64,000 nucleotides of DNA from Termitidicoccus mucosus (lineage in GTDB: Bacteria > Verrucomicrobiota > Verrucomicrobiia > Opitutales > Opitutaceae), in contig NZ_CP109796.1 in assembly GCF_038725785.1 (NCBI RefSeq), forward strand, positions 7,006,501 through 7,070,500, written 5' to 3'. Position 1 is the stretch's first letter. Each line of letters opens with the position of its first letter. A model generated the notes under the pieces. The model was not told the DNA's origin and searched no databases. It saw only the letters and a program-made list of their open reading frames with translations. Both the position numbers and the translations under genes were made by a program. This document shows, piece by piece, positions 54,804 through 63,118 of this stretch.

Positions 54804-55558
54804 GGTTTGGAAAGCGCGCGATGTATTTTGATTTTTTTGCCTTCAGCGATGCCTTCGACGAGACGATTCTTGTCCTCGGTGTTACCGGGTTGCATGGCGG
54901 TATATTTGATTCGGGGGTGGGCGTTGCGGACCGCTTGCCGGACTTTGTCGGTTTCGCTTTGCAGGATGAGGGCGGTGCTCATTTCCGGTTTGGCGCCGCT
55001 GGATTCCTGAAGGGTTTCCTGCCGGATGAAGGAATCCCGGTTTTCTTGCAGGCGGGAGCTGAGTCCGAGGAATACCCCGTAAAAGAAACTGTTGCGGGAA
55101 GACATGGGAGCTTGGGTTGCGACGCGATGCCGATGCCATCGGTCCATGAATTCGCGGTAGAGGAATCCATAGGCATAGATGGCGATCTGAACGTTGGTTT
55201 TGCGCCCGATGAGGCTCATGGTTTTCCGGCACACGCGCCCGTCATCATCGCGGCGGGTGGTGTCGATGACCTCGACGGCGAAGTATTTTTGGAGAATCAG
55301 GCTGAGGAATTTATGGCAGGCGGGGAGCCTCGTCTGGCAGGGTTTCCCCGTGGAGCCGACGGGTTCATGGGCCTCCTCCACGAACGGTTCGCCGGCGGGA
55401 TTGATTTCCTCGGCGGTGTCGATGGTGTTCAGGTCGATGTTGTGCCGGAGGGCGAGGCGTTGGGCGGCGGCGAGCGCCTGCTCGGTTTCGGCCTGGGTGC
55501 CGCCCCGCTCTTTGAGCCTCAGTAGTTTTTTGAGTTTTTCCTGGATTTCAGTATTCAT
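54800..55558 (-). CDS. DUF2786-domain protein
   Basis: 252 residues from the ATG at 55558 (MNTEIQEKLKKLLRLKERGG), which begins the DUF2786 helical domain (TEQALAAAQRLALRHNIDLN). A larger C-terminal domain follows (HKFLSLILQKYFAVEVIDTT, KTNVQIAIYAYGFLYREFMD, SSRNSFFYGVFLGLSSRLQE), the usual partner of DUF2786 in phage and plasmid proteins. Function unknown. Coupled to the toprim gene by an ATGA overlap, which suggests a shared pathway. Confidence 0.75.
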   Translation of the reverse strand: MNTEIQEKLKKLLRLKERGGTQAETEQALAAAQRLALRHNIDLNTIDTAEEINPAGEPFVEEAHEPVGSTGKPCQTRLPACHKFLSLILQKYFAVEVIDTTRRDDDGRVCRKTMSLIGRKTNVQIAIYAYGFLYREFMDRWHRHRVATQAPMSSRNSFFYGVFLGLSSRLQENRDSFIRQETLQESSGAKPEMSTALILQSETDKVRQAVRNAHPRIKYTAMQPGNTEDKNRLVEGIAEGKKIKIHRALSKP

Positions 55559-56014
55559 GACAATGTGTCGGCATGGGATTAAGTTGTATTGTATTTCCGG
55601 TTTTTTACCCCCGGTGATAACCATTCAACCCCGGGGAAAAATGGGTGCCTGGCCGCTGGTTTTGCTCGCGGACAGACGATAAGGACTCGTCATTCGGGCG
55701 AATTTTGCCGTATATATTACAGTGTGATTTACGGATTTTGACATTCCCTTGGAATATTCCATAGGGCCAAGACCGGATTGATCATGAAATCTTGGGGGGC
55801 CTTTTGCCTCCACGAAATGCTGTTTCCGTGCGCAGTGTGAAAACCAAGCAATCGCTGGCATTGAACAGGAGGGCGAGGTCTTCTCCAGCGGATTTTGTTT
55901 TGGATTGCGCCGGAGGGGCTTTTGTCGTCCTGAGATGCGCGAAAAAGGGACCGCTGCCCGCGTCGCCTTTGGGGTTTGTATAAAGGTTTCCGCTAGAGGG
56001 TTGTTCGGTGCGGT
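55559..56014. other. Intergenic stretch without a gene
   Basis: About 455 bases between the DUF2786 gene start and the stop of the 130-residue protein. The segment 55690-55780 is AT-rich, with TATA-like boxes on the minus strand (TAATATATAC) that may be the promoter of the DUF2786-toprim group. No coding frame or hairpin of note. Confidence 0.45.
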
Positions 56015-56407
56015 TTAGTATTCCGCTCGTGAGGGTAGTTTTCCGAATTTTTCTTTTGCGGCCTGATAGATTTCATCGAGTGTGATTTGGACGCGTTCCC
56101 CCATGTGATTGACTGCCTCGGCCCAACCGTAGATGTACCGGTGCTTTTCGTGTCCGGCACTCATGATTACCGCAATGGAGTCATCCGCCAAGTGCCGGGC
56201 GATTTCCTCGCAAATATCAAAGTCCTCGTCGGTGCGCGGGTCACGCAAGTCGAAGCCGCCGGTGTCGCTGTGTTCTTCCGGCAGCAGGGCGAACTTACCG
56301 GATTTTTTGAGGATTTCGAGGTCGAATTTTTTCGCCCATGAGCGGAATGCGGCCTTGTCTTTGACTTTGAAATAATTGGTGCGCGCGATGCCTGTATAGT
56401 TTGCCAT
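56015..56407 (-). CDS. Conserved-looking element protein (130 residues)
   Basis: Reads MANYTGIARTNYFKVKDKAA, FRSWAKKFDLEILKKSGKFA, DFDICEEIARHLADDSIAVI, KHRYIYGWAEAVNHMGERVQ and LDEIYQAAKEKFG. Small acidic alpha/beta proteins with an opening like TNYFKVKD.....W are, in my recollection, common in phages and conjugative elements and have no assigned function. It is a monocistronic leftward gene below a terminator. Confidence 0.65.
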   Translation of the reverse strand: MANYTGIARTNYFKVKDKAAFRSWAKKFDLEILKKSGKFALLPEEHSDTGGFDLRDPRTDEDFDICEEIARHLADDSIAVIMSAGHEKHRYIYGWAEAVNHMGERVQITLDEIYQAAKEKFGKLPSRAEY

Positions 56408-56457
56408 GATGTTTTGGGTTATGTGGTTTGCGGGCTGGCTGGGGGCGCCGGGTGGAC

Positions 56458-56488
56458 AAAAGCCCGCCGGAGATTTCCGCGGGCTTTT
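56458..56488. terminator. Bidirectional terminator hairpin
   Basis: AAAAGCCCGC pairs with GCGGGCTTTT around an 11-nt loop, followed by more T on the plus strand; on the minus strand the stem ends in TTTTG. It closes the transcript of the gene ending at 56505. Confidence 0.85.
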
Positions 56489-56504
56489 TTTATCATTAAG
56501 GGAA

Positions 56505-57281
56505 TTATTGAAACAGGTTCAGTTGAACGGCGAGGGTTGCCTGCGGAGGTTGCGCGTGGCCACCGCGGTCCCGCGGGGCACCGGCGTCTTCGCCCGCCGC
56601 CCCGGTTGCCTCTGCGTCATCGGTTTCACCATCATCGCTGTCCGTCGGGGTGGAAAGGTCAAAAGCAAACTCGGACGCGATGCCGGGCAGGATGAAACCG
56701 GGCTCGCCCTCCGGTTTGGGCGGCAAGGAAAGATACGCTTTCGCCCCAAACAGCTTGTGGGGAGCAGGGGGGAAGCTGCCGGTGGCGAGTTGCCGGACGA
56801 AGCGAAGCAGCGCCCGTTGCTCGGCGAGGGCTTTTGCGCAATACTCCGGCGTCCATGCCGCGGAGTAGGGTTGCGGCTGAAATCGCGGGAGCGTGTCGAT
56901 CAGGCAAAACAGCCGGTAAGCCTCCTGCCATAGGGCAATGTGCTCCTCCGGCGGGGCGAAGAAACCATGATCGAGGGCCTCGACCGCCGCCATGCTTATG
57001 CTGATAAAATCGCCGCCACGCGCGATACGGTGGAGGCGGGTGCGCAAGGCGCCCCGGTCTTTGTCGTATGCCTCGGCGAGGGATTCGAGGAAATCGACGG
57101 AGAGGTCCTCGGGATTGCCAGGACCGAATTGCGGAAAGTGCCCGGCAAGCGAGCGGTAGCCGGTCGGGCTGGCCGGGAACGCACCTCGTTCGACGGCAAA
57201 AAGACCGCCGCCAAATTGCGACGGCCTGAACTCGACGGGACGCCCGCGCACGGTGAAAACATGGAATGCGGAGTCAGTCAT
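56505..57281 (-). CDS. Unrecognised element protein with acidic tail (258 residues)
   Basis: Reads MTDSAFHVFTVRGRPVEFRP, then DFLESLAEAYDKDRGALRTR, SISMAAVEALDHGFFAPPEE and HIALWQEAYRLFCLIDTLP. It ends in a 60-residue acidic, disordered tail and LNLFQ, a terminal motif like the short clamp-binding peptides (QxxLxLF) used to contact DNA polymerase sliding clamps; that similarity is only suggestive. A decayed paralogue lies at 50096-50830. Overlaps the upstream gene by 4 nt. Confidence 0.6.
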   Translation of the reverse strand: MTDSAFHVFTVRGRPVEFRPSQFGGGLFAVERGAFPASPTGYRSLAGHFPQFGPGNPEDLSVDFLESLAEAYDKDRGALRTRLHRIARGGDFISISMAAVEALDHGFFAPPEEHIALWQEAYRLFCLIDTLPRFQPQPYSAAWTPEYCAKALAEQRALLRFVRQLATGSFPPAPHKLFGAKAYLSLPPKPEGEPGFILPGIASEFAFDLSTPTDSDDGETDDAEATGAAGEDAGAPRDRGGHAQPPQATLAVQLNLFQ

Positions 57282-57871
57282 GTTTTTTCAAAAAGTGCGT
57301 TCGCCGCTGTTTCAAATTCATCCCGGAGGCGGTGGTTGTTTATCTCGGTGAGCGAGTCGGCGAGCCGGGCGACGGCGGTGGCATCCCACCGTTCCGGCCA
57401 TTCAACGCCGCCCTGCCATTCGGCATGACGCTGGCGGCCGGGCCAGTCGGGCGGCGCGTCCCCTTCCTCGGGGTATGCCCTCCGGTGGAGATCGTCCGCA
57501 TCCAAGCCGAGCGCGTCACAAGCGACCCGGAAGGCATGAAAAACCGGGGACGAGGTCGTGCCGTCGCAAGACTGGCCCAAACGGTAGGGGCGGGGTGAAA
57601 CATGCTCCACCCTGCTTGTGGCCAGAGCGGCAAAGAAGTCCCGGACGGCGGGGCGGGTGACCGGAGCCCACCAGTTAAGAAACACGATTCCACCGGGGAC
57701 TTTTTCAAATGCTTCCAGATAAACTTTGTCGGTGAACTGAGGCCGTCCGGTTGGCTCACGGTGGGTGCAGAGATAAAGACCCGGCGTATAGAGTTCGCGG
57801 AAAATTCCCGCCGGGGTTTCGAGGGCAAAGGCGATGGCCTCGGAATAGTGGGAAGAGAGGGGGGATTTCAT
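57278..57871 (-). CDS. Unrecognised element protein (197 residues)
   Basis: Reads MKSPLSSHYSEAIAFALETP, AGIFRELYTPGLYLCTHREP, KVYLEAFEKVPGGIVFLNWW and ATAVARLADSLTEINNHRLR. Alpha/beta composition without a signal or membrane segment. Translationally coupled to the acidic-tail gene through ATGA, so the two products probably act together. Function unknown. Confidence 0.6.
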   Translation of the reverse strand: MKSPLSSHYSEAIAFALETPAGIFRELYTPGLYLCTHREPTGRPQFTDKVYLEAFEKVPGGIVFLNWWAPVTRPAVRDFFAALATSRVEHVSPRPYRLGQSCDGTTSSPVFHAFRVACDALGLDADDLHRRAYPEEGDAPPDWPGRQRHAEWQGGVEWPERWDATAVARLADSLTEINNHRLRDEFETAANALFEKT

Positions 57872-58204
57872 GATTTTGTGTCCTTCAGCTAATGGTTGGA
57901 AAAAAGAGGAGTGGCGCTGTCGCGCCTATCGAAGTTGTTTTTGGATGTTTTTTTAGATAATAGCGTGCGTGTGTCCTTGGCATGGCTGGGTTTAGTATAA
58001 GAAGGCTCTCCATTGGCGAGGCAGGGACCTTCGTCGCTAGATTGAACCAGTATTTCGCAGGAAAGGCCCGCAGGGCGCCAATTGAGCTATGCATCATTGT
58101 ATGCGAAAGTTGCCGGTATTTCATTCCGACCGACGGAAGGAACCGAGGGGTGTTGAGGGGAGTCATTCTCGTATTCAGTGCGGTCTAGGCGTATCTCAAG
58201 CGGC
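57872..58204. other. Spacer with at most a doubtful short ORF
   Basis: About 330 bases. A plus-strand frame at 57982-58188 reads MAGFSIRRLSIGEAGTFVAR and CIIVCESCRYFIPTDGRNRG, which looks somewhat protein-like but has no family and no ribosome site. It may be a remnant carried with the transposase fragment that follows. Nothing else is recognised. Confidence 0.3.
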
Positions 58205-58436
58205 TTATAGTTTTCGCAGCTTGGGCATGCGCAGCGTCACCTTGCCCGCCTTCGTGTGATACTGCCGTTGGTAATGTCCCGCTCGCGTGTCTACGCACTC
58301 CTCGATGTGCTCGTAGCGTCCGGCTTTGCATAACAGCGCGGCTTCGGCATCGAGCATCGCGTTATCGCGTCTGCTCCACCGTGCTCACCACCACCTTGTC
58401 CAGATGGCTTCTGATCATGTCGGGATTTTGATTCAT
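58205..58436 (-). pseudogene. IS256-family transposase, N-terminal remnant
   Basis: From the ATG at 58436 one frame reads MNQNPDMIRSHLDKVVVSTV. After a frame break the next reads NAMLDAEAALLCKAGRYEHI, then VDTRAGHYQRQYHTKAGKVT and LRMPKLRKL, and stops. This is the N-terminal signature of Mutator/IS256 transposases (LLDAEADELCGAKRYERS, DTRAGHYER, VPKLR). The catalytic part is missing. The following 280 bases to the kinase-like gene show no gene. Confidence 0.75.
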
Positions 58437-58720
58437 CGGGGGTGGTTTTCCCTCGCGCTTATCGCTTTAATAAATCTGCGCAACTTTTCAGACGTTATCG
58501 GTTCGCGAGGCGTGTTGTTTTACCGGTTGCATCAGCAGGCCGTGGCCCATGAACCGATCCCGAAGCGCCAGATTGCGCTAACTTGTTAGTCCCTCACTCG
58601 CGAACAACGATCATGTGATTGAGACGATAATTCTAAAAGCAACGAGGAGAGCGAAAGTCCGAACTACGTGATGCTCGCTACTCACTCCTCACTTTGGTTC
58701 CGACTTCGCCGAGTTGGAAA

Positions 58721-59599
58721 TTATAGCTCTTTATCGGATATTCCAATGTTCTTTAATTCTTTTGCGATATCGTCGGGAAAAAGCTCCTCGGCTTTTACGA
58801 TGCTCTCCTCGAAGACCTGACCTTTCAATCGCCTTTTGATATTTAGTTGGAGGATCCCTGCTTCCCTATGGAATTCTTCGAAATCGTCCCGGCAGGATTT
58901 GTCCCATTCTTCCGGGGTTGCCTCTGCTCGGAAGATTGCCGATCCGAAATCAATCGGACGTGCCGGGTAATCATCGTTTCGAGTCCAGACGATATTTTCA
59001 AAGTGGAGATCTCCGTGAGATACTCCATGTCGGTGGAGCGTTTGAATCGATGCGAACGCTTGAAGAATTTGAAACTGTAGCCTCATGACTATCTGAGGAT
59101 CCAGAATCAAATTGATTGAGTCGCGATAGTTCTCGTTGGTGAAGGGACTTAATGAGGCGAACGTTTCGCCAATCACCACCCGGCTGCGGAAAATTAAAGG
59201 AGAGGCCCCGAGTGGCATCAAGTGGTCGTTGATGTCAACGGGCAGTAGTTGGATTGCCTTGCGTGTGTTTCTCTCCTCGATCTCCGGCGATTCGCCTCGT
59301 TTTAAGGGAGGCGAGTCGCTGGTGAAAGTTTTCTTGAAATGGATTCCCAGCTTCAAAGTTTCTGGATGTTGTTGGCGCGTTTTCGCTCCGGGGATCACAA
59401 TTTCACCGGTCGTTCGCAAGACACCTCGTGTGGTCTTGTCGTCGTAGACTGTTTTCCAAACGAGGTCGTCAACGCCACACCAGAATTTAAGGGCATTTGT
59501 TTCCAGCCAGATAATTTCCGCTGGGAAATGAGGGCACTCGCCCAGCGCGTCTCGAAGTGCTTCGGTGAGCTTCTGTCTCGCCGTTGATTTATTTTGCAC
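58721..59599 (-). CDS. Protein-kinase-fold protein
   Basis: 292 residues. The catalytic loop is HRHGVSHGDLHFENIVW (189-205) and the metal-binding loop PIDFGSA (215-221), the hallmarks of eukaryotic-like or aminoglycoside-type kinases. The N-terminal lobe is divergent (KLGIHFKKTF, RSRVVIGETFASLS) and no clear glycine-rich loop is seen. A helical tail of 60 residues ends the protein. It follows a 97-residue gene by 5 nt. The pair may be a defence or toxin-antitoxin module; that is inference. Confidence 0.7.
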   Translation of the reverse strand: MQNKSTARQKLTEALRDALGECPHFPAEIIWLETNALKFWCGVDDLVWKTVYDDKTTRGVLRTTGEIVIPGAKTRQQHPETLKLGIHFKKTFTSDSPPLKRGESPEIEERNTRKAIQLLPVDINDHLMPLGASPLIFRSRVVIGETFASLSPFTNENYRDSINLILDPQIVMRLQFQILQAFASIQTLHRHGVSHGDLHFENIVWTRNDDYPARPIDFGSAIFRAEATPEEWDKSCRDDFEEFHREAGILQLNIKRRLKGQVFEESIVKAEELFPDDIAKELKNIGISDKEL

Positions 59600-59604
59600 G
59601 GTGT

Positions 59605-59898
59605 TTAGTCCGCGTAGCGTCCGATTTTTCTGAGCTTTTCTTTGTAGCGAGCCGCAATTTCCGGAGAAACAAGTTCACTGGGGACTTTGGGGTAGAGATG
59701 GGATCCAATTGCATTGGGATTCAGCCCGCAATTTCGAGATGCCCATCCGGAGAAAAGGTATTGGTCCAAATCAACCTTCAAGTCCGGGCCTACCAGCTTT
59801 TCTGGCACGGCGCAGGTAGTTCCCAGTGCATCGCCTTGTAGGAATATCAGTTTCCCCACGTGGCTGTGGCTGCGGGCAGATAAGGTCGCGGTGCTCAT
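59605..59898 (-). CDS. Small partner of the kinase-like protein (97 residues)
   Basis: Reads MSTATLSARSHSHVGKLIFL, VPEKLVGPDLKVDLDQYLFS, GWASRNCGLNPNAIGSHLYP and ELVSPEIAARYKEKLRKIG. No family recognised. It ends 5 nt before the kinase-like gene, so the two are almost certainly co-translated. It could be a regulator, substrate or antitoxin. Confidence 0.6.
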   Translation of the reverse strand: MSTATLSARSHSHVGKLIFLQGDALGTTCAVPEKLVGPDLKVDLDQYLFSGWASRNCGLNPNAIGSHLYPKVPSELVSPEIAARYKEKLRKIGRYAD

Positions 59899-59902
59899 GA
59901 GG

Positions 59903-60199
59903 CTAGTTTTCTATTTTGGTGACTTGTGTCAAGTGCATGCCCAGTAATAATCTTATTGCAGTCGGTTGCGCGACCGCGCTGGTGTCCTTCACCTCTTTTG
60001 TTGGAGAATGGGTCATGGCCAGCACCTCATCGGGCGATTCACTCGTCAGGCGGAATGATCCGTCCACGTATTCGGAGTCAAGAGGGAGATGGTGTTGCCT
60101 TGGATCGAAGTTCCCAATGGCAGCCGCGAGCGTGTCCGCATCGACTTCAACAACCCCGCACATTTCCCAAGTAACAGGCATTTTAATTTTCATAAGCAT
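59903..60199 (-). CDS. Unrecognised small protein (98 residues)
   Basis: Start at 60199 (MLMKIKMPVTWEMCGVVEVD) chosen because a WEMCGVVEVDADTLAAAI opening is typical of small phage and plasmid proteins; the frame is open to 60319 with poorer sequence. The C-terminus reads DGSFRLTSESPDEVLAMTH. It ends 4 nt before the 97-residue gene, in the same leftward group. Function unknown. Confidence 0.55.
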   Translation of the reverse strand: MLMKIKMPVTWEMCGVVEVDADTLAAAIGNFDPRQHHLPLDSEYVDGSFRLTSESPDEVLAMTHSPTKEVKDTSAVAQPTAIRLLLGMHLTQVTKIEN

Positions 60200-60376
60200 G
60201 GCAAGCTGGACGTTTGCATTGTCCGTTTTCGTTGTCGGTGGTGGCGCCAGTACTACTGGATCAGGGATTCTGCTTCGGAGGTCCGGGAGGACAGGCGAAG
60301 GAACGCAGGCATCGGGCATGGAATCATGCCGAGCCGGTGCCCCGGCCCAATCAGTGATGAAGCGAAATCGGACGGG

Positions 60377-60766
60377 TCAAATCAGGCCCAATGCGAGGAG
60401 CCAGGAGGGAGAACCGTCTTCATCCATGCCGTCCGGTTCCGCGGTGCCCCCAAGTACGGTCGGGCATATACTGTCGCTGAAAACCTCGCTCGCCAGCGCT
60501 TCCAGCGTCGGCGGCTCAAAGAATCGAGTGACCACTCTAGAGATGATGGAGAAATGAAACAGGGTGTCGCCCTCGCCCGCGACACCGCTTGCGCGCAGAG
60601 CCCATTCATCATTGATGGTGCCAAAAAGGATGGAGCATGAAGTGCCCTTGGGAATGCTGTGACCTGATGTTCTGATTCGGAGCGCAATGCGGGTTTTGGC
60701 CGTTACGACGGCCTCCGGGTTGGCGGCATGAAAGAGGTCATCGTTCTTACTTTTGACTGAAATCAT
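60377..60766 (-). CDS. Unrecognised small protein (129 residues)
   Basis: Reads MISVKSKNDDLFHAANPEAV, VTAKTRIALRIRTSGHSIPK, GTINDEWALRASGVAGEGDT and FFEPPTLEALASEVFSDSIC. Mixed beta/alpha, cytosolic. It starts 48 nt after the ligase stop, consistent with the same transcript. No family recognised. Confidence 0.55.
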   Translation of the reverse strand: MISVKSKNDDLFHAANPEAVVTAKTRIALRIRTSGHSIPKGTSCSILFGTINDEWALRASGVAGEGDTLFHFSIISRVVTRFFEPPTLEALASEVFSDSICPTVLGGTAEPDGMDEDGSPSWLLALGLI

Positions 60767-60814
60767 ATCTTTTATGTTTTGGTGTTTTAGACTGGCGGCT
60801 CCCTGTCTGTGAAT

Positions 60815-62815
60815 TCAGCCGAGGATTGTATAAAACTCCGCCTCGTTGATGCACTTTGTGCCGAGGTTGCGGGCCTTGACGGCCTTTGAAGAGGTCGAGT
60901 GCGGGTCGGCCATGACGAGATAGTCGAGGCCCTTGCCCACGGAGTCCTTCACGGAGTGCCCTTTGGCTTCCGCCATTGCCTTGAGCTGCAAGCGGGGCAC
61001 CGAGGAGGCTCCGGTGAAGCAGAATGATTTCGCGCCGGGAATTTCGGATTTCTTTGCGGTTGCCTTGATGACGACGCCGTTGGCGAGGAATTCCTGAATC
61101 AGGCTTTTGTTTGCGACGAGGGCCTCGTTGAGGACGGGGCCGATATTGGGCACACCGGCGGCCCCGGCGAATTCAGCTCCTCCGAGTTTGCCGGAGAGCC
61201 AGTCATCAAGCGTGTCCATGCGGCCGGGGACGGCCTCCTGAATCAGGGCGACACGGCGTTTGCCCAGGCCGTCGATGCCGAGCGAGCCGAGAAATTCCGG
61301 AAGCGTGAGCTCGCGTTTCGCCTCGATTTCCCCGATGATTTTCCGGGCGCGGTTCGCCCCGAGCCTGATTTTTTTATCCCCGAGGGGAAGGCATTCCAAA
61401 AATTCGGGATCATCCTTGAGTGTATAGAGATCCGCCGGGCTTTTGAGTTTCACGGATCGTGAGCCTGCATCCATGTCGGGGAGGATGCCTTCACCGGGTT
61501 TGCACAAGGCGTCAAGAACCTCGTCGCCGATGCCCAGGATATTGAGAGATCGGAGGTAGCGGCCGATCTTGCCGGTGAGCTTTGCGGGGCAGTTGTCGTT
61601 GAGGCAGTACAGCATCACGGATTCCCCGCCCTGCACGTTTTTTTTGCGTCCGACCGGCCCGCCGCAGACGGGGCATGCGGACGGTTCGGAAACCGGGATG
61701 CGATTTTCCGGACGGGTGACGACCTGCATGACTTTCGGGATGATGTCGCCCGCTTTATAGATGACGACGGTGTCGCCGATGGCGATATCGAGGGCGCGGA
61801 TGACCTCCCAGTTGCAAAGGAGCGCGTTTGAGACCGAGGTGCCGCCGAGCTGCACCGGATCGAATTTTCCCGTGGGGATGATCGCGCCGGTGTGCCCGAC
61901 GGTCAGCTCGACGGCGCGCAGCACCGTGCGGGCTCCTTCAGCCGGGAATTTGATCGCGATCTGGCCCTTGGGTCGCTGGTCCCGTTCGCCGAGCGAGATT
62001 TGCGCCGGGACATCGTCGAGCTTCACGACCATGCCGTCGATCCAGAACGGGAGGGTGGCCCGGCCCGCGCGGGTTTCTTCATAAAATCTCCAAGCGTCGC
62101 CGACATTACCCCGGCGCCAGGGCGACACGGTGAAGCCGGCTGCCTCAAGCAGAACAAGCATGTCCGCCTCGGTGCCGGCGATGACGTCGCCATCCTCGAA
62201 GTGGGCGCGAAAGGCGCAGATGCTCAATAATTCCGCCTGTTCGCCGTTTTTGCGGCGGGCGATGCCGTTGCCGAGGTTTCTTGGGTTGGACACAAAGTCC
62301 GGGTCGGCTTTTTTCCAATCCTCGTTGAGTAGCATGATTTCGGCGCGGATGAAACCGGTGAAAGGGCTGCCGGCGATTTTCACGTCCTCGCCCGGACAGT
62401 TTTGGAATTGCCGGGCATTGGCTGTGATGTCTTCACCGATCAGGCCGTCGCCGCGGGTGACGGCGCGGATGAGCCGGCCGTTCAGATATTCAAGGGCGAC
62501 GCTGCCTCCATCCATTTTCATGGAAACGGTGAGCATCTGGTTTTGGAAACCCATGTTTCTGATCCATGCGGCGAACTCGTCCTGGTTCATCGCCTTGTCC
62601 AGCGAGCCCATCGGGATGGCATGTTTGGCCTTGGCCAGCATTTCAGAAGGGACGGCGCCGACGACCTTGAGCACGTCATGGCCGGGCGCGAGCTGGCGCA
62701 GCCTGTCCTTGAGTGCGTCGTAGGCGGCGTCCTCGAGCATGGCGCTGTCGGAATTGTAATAGGCGAGGTCCGCGTTGCGGATTTGGGCCGCGATTTCTTC
62801 TATATTGGAATTCAT
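60815..62815 (-). CDS. ligA: NAD-dependent DNA ligase, element-borne and divergent
   Basis: 666 residues with every LigA domain in order. Domain Ia has AYYNSDSAMLEDAAYDAL. The catalytic Lys is in VSMKMDGGS (Lys 100). Further motifs are VTRGDGLIGEDIT, WIDGMVVKLDD and IAIKFPAEGARTVL. The OB fold has VGHTGAIIPTGKFDPV. The zinc finger is CPVCGG...YCLNDNCPAK. Helix-hairpin-helix repeats (LPEFLGSLGIDGLGKRR) and a C-terminal BRCT domain (SFCFTGASSVPR) follow. It seals nicks using NAD. Length is normal (about 670), but sequence is diverged and the neighbours are element genes, so it is likely a second ligase beside the host enzyme. Confidence 0.92.
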   Translation of the reverse strand: MNSNIEEIAAQIRNADLAYYNSDSAMLEDAAYDALKDRLRQLAPGHDVLKVVGAVPSEMLAKAKHAIPMGSLDKAMNQDEFAAWIRNMGFQNQMLTVSMKMDGGSVALEYLNGRLIRAVTRGDGLIGEDITANARQFQNCPGEDVKIAGSPFTGFIRAEIMLLNEDWKKADPDFVSNPRNLGNGIARRKNGEQAELLSICAFRAHFEDGDVIAGTEADMLVLLEAAGFTVSPWRRGNVGDAWRFYEETRAGRATLPFWIDGMVVKLDDVPAQISLGERDQRPKGQIAIKFPAEGARTVLRAVELTVGHTGAIIPTGKFDPVQLGGTSVSNALLCNWEVIRALDIAIGDTVVIYKAGDIIPKVMQVVTRPENRIPVSEPSACPVCGGPVGRKKNVQGGESVMLYCLNDNCPAKLTGKIGRYLRSLNILGIGDEVLDALCKPGEGILPDMDAGSRSVKLKSPADLYTLKDDPEFLECLPLGDKKIRLGANRARKIIGEIEAKRELTLPEFLGSLGIDGLGKRRVALIQEAVPGRMDTLDDWLSGKLGGAEFAGAAGVPNIGPVLNEALVANKSLIQEFLANGVVIKATAKKSEIPGAKSFCFTGASSVPRLQLKAMAEAKGHSVKDSVGKGLDYLVMADPHSTSSKAVKARNLGTKCINEAEFYTILG

Positions 62816-62847
62816 ATTATGATTTTGGATTTGGTTGTAATGAAAAA

Positions 62848-62877
62848 ATCCGGGGCGGACATGGGTCCGCCCCGGAT
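62848..62877 (-). terminator. Intrinsic terminator or attenuator upstream of ligA
   Basis: A 13-bp perfect stem (ATCCGGGGCGGAC / GTCCGCCCCGGAT) with a 4-nt loop, followed on the minus strand by TTTTTTC. It sits only about 33 nt before the ligA start, so it either ends an upstream transcript or acts as a leader attenuator. Confidence 0.8.
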
Positions 62878-63001
62878 TGGTATTGATGGTGGAGAGATGT
62901 GATCAGCGGGTGTGATGACGCGGGATCGTTTCGGCGGGAGGCGTTGATTTTCTTGTATGGAATGCCGTTTCCGCCGGTTTGGAGCCGGAAGATGTCCGCG
63001 C

Positions 63002-63032
63002 AAAAAAACGCCCCGGCGTTGCGGCCGGGGCG
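63002..63032 (-). terminator. Intrinsic terminator
   Basis: CGCCCCGGC pairs with GCCGGGGCG (63009-63032) and seven T follow on the minus strand. It closes the transcript of the 181-residue protein encoded upstream. Confidence 0.85.
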
Positions 63033-63118
63033 GAAGGAGGGACGCGCCTTTGCGGCGCGGAGGTCAGGCAATCAGAAACGCGGCGGGGTCTTTGATTCCG
63101 CGGTCGAAAGTGGCCAGT

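Noticed and set aside
63064-63118. Alternative frame ending ELATFDRGIKDPAAFLIA as a PIN-domain toxin C-terminus
   Set aside because: Only about 18 residues resemble a PIN end and no acidic PIN residues precede them in that frame; noted only as a possible frameshifted end of the 181-residue protein.
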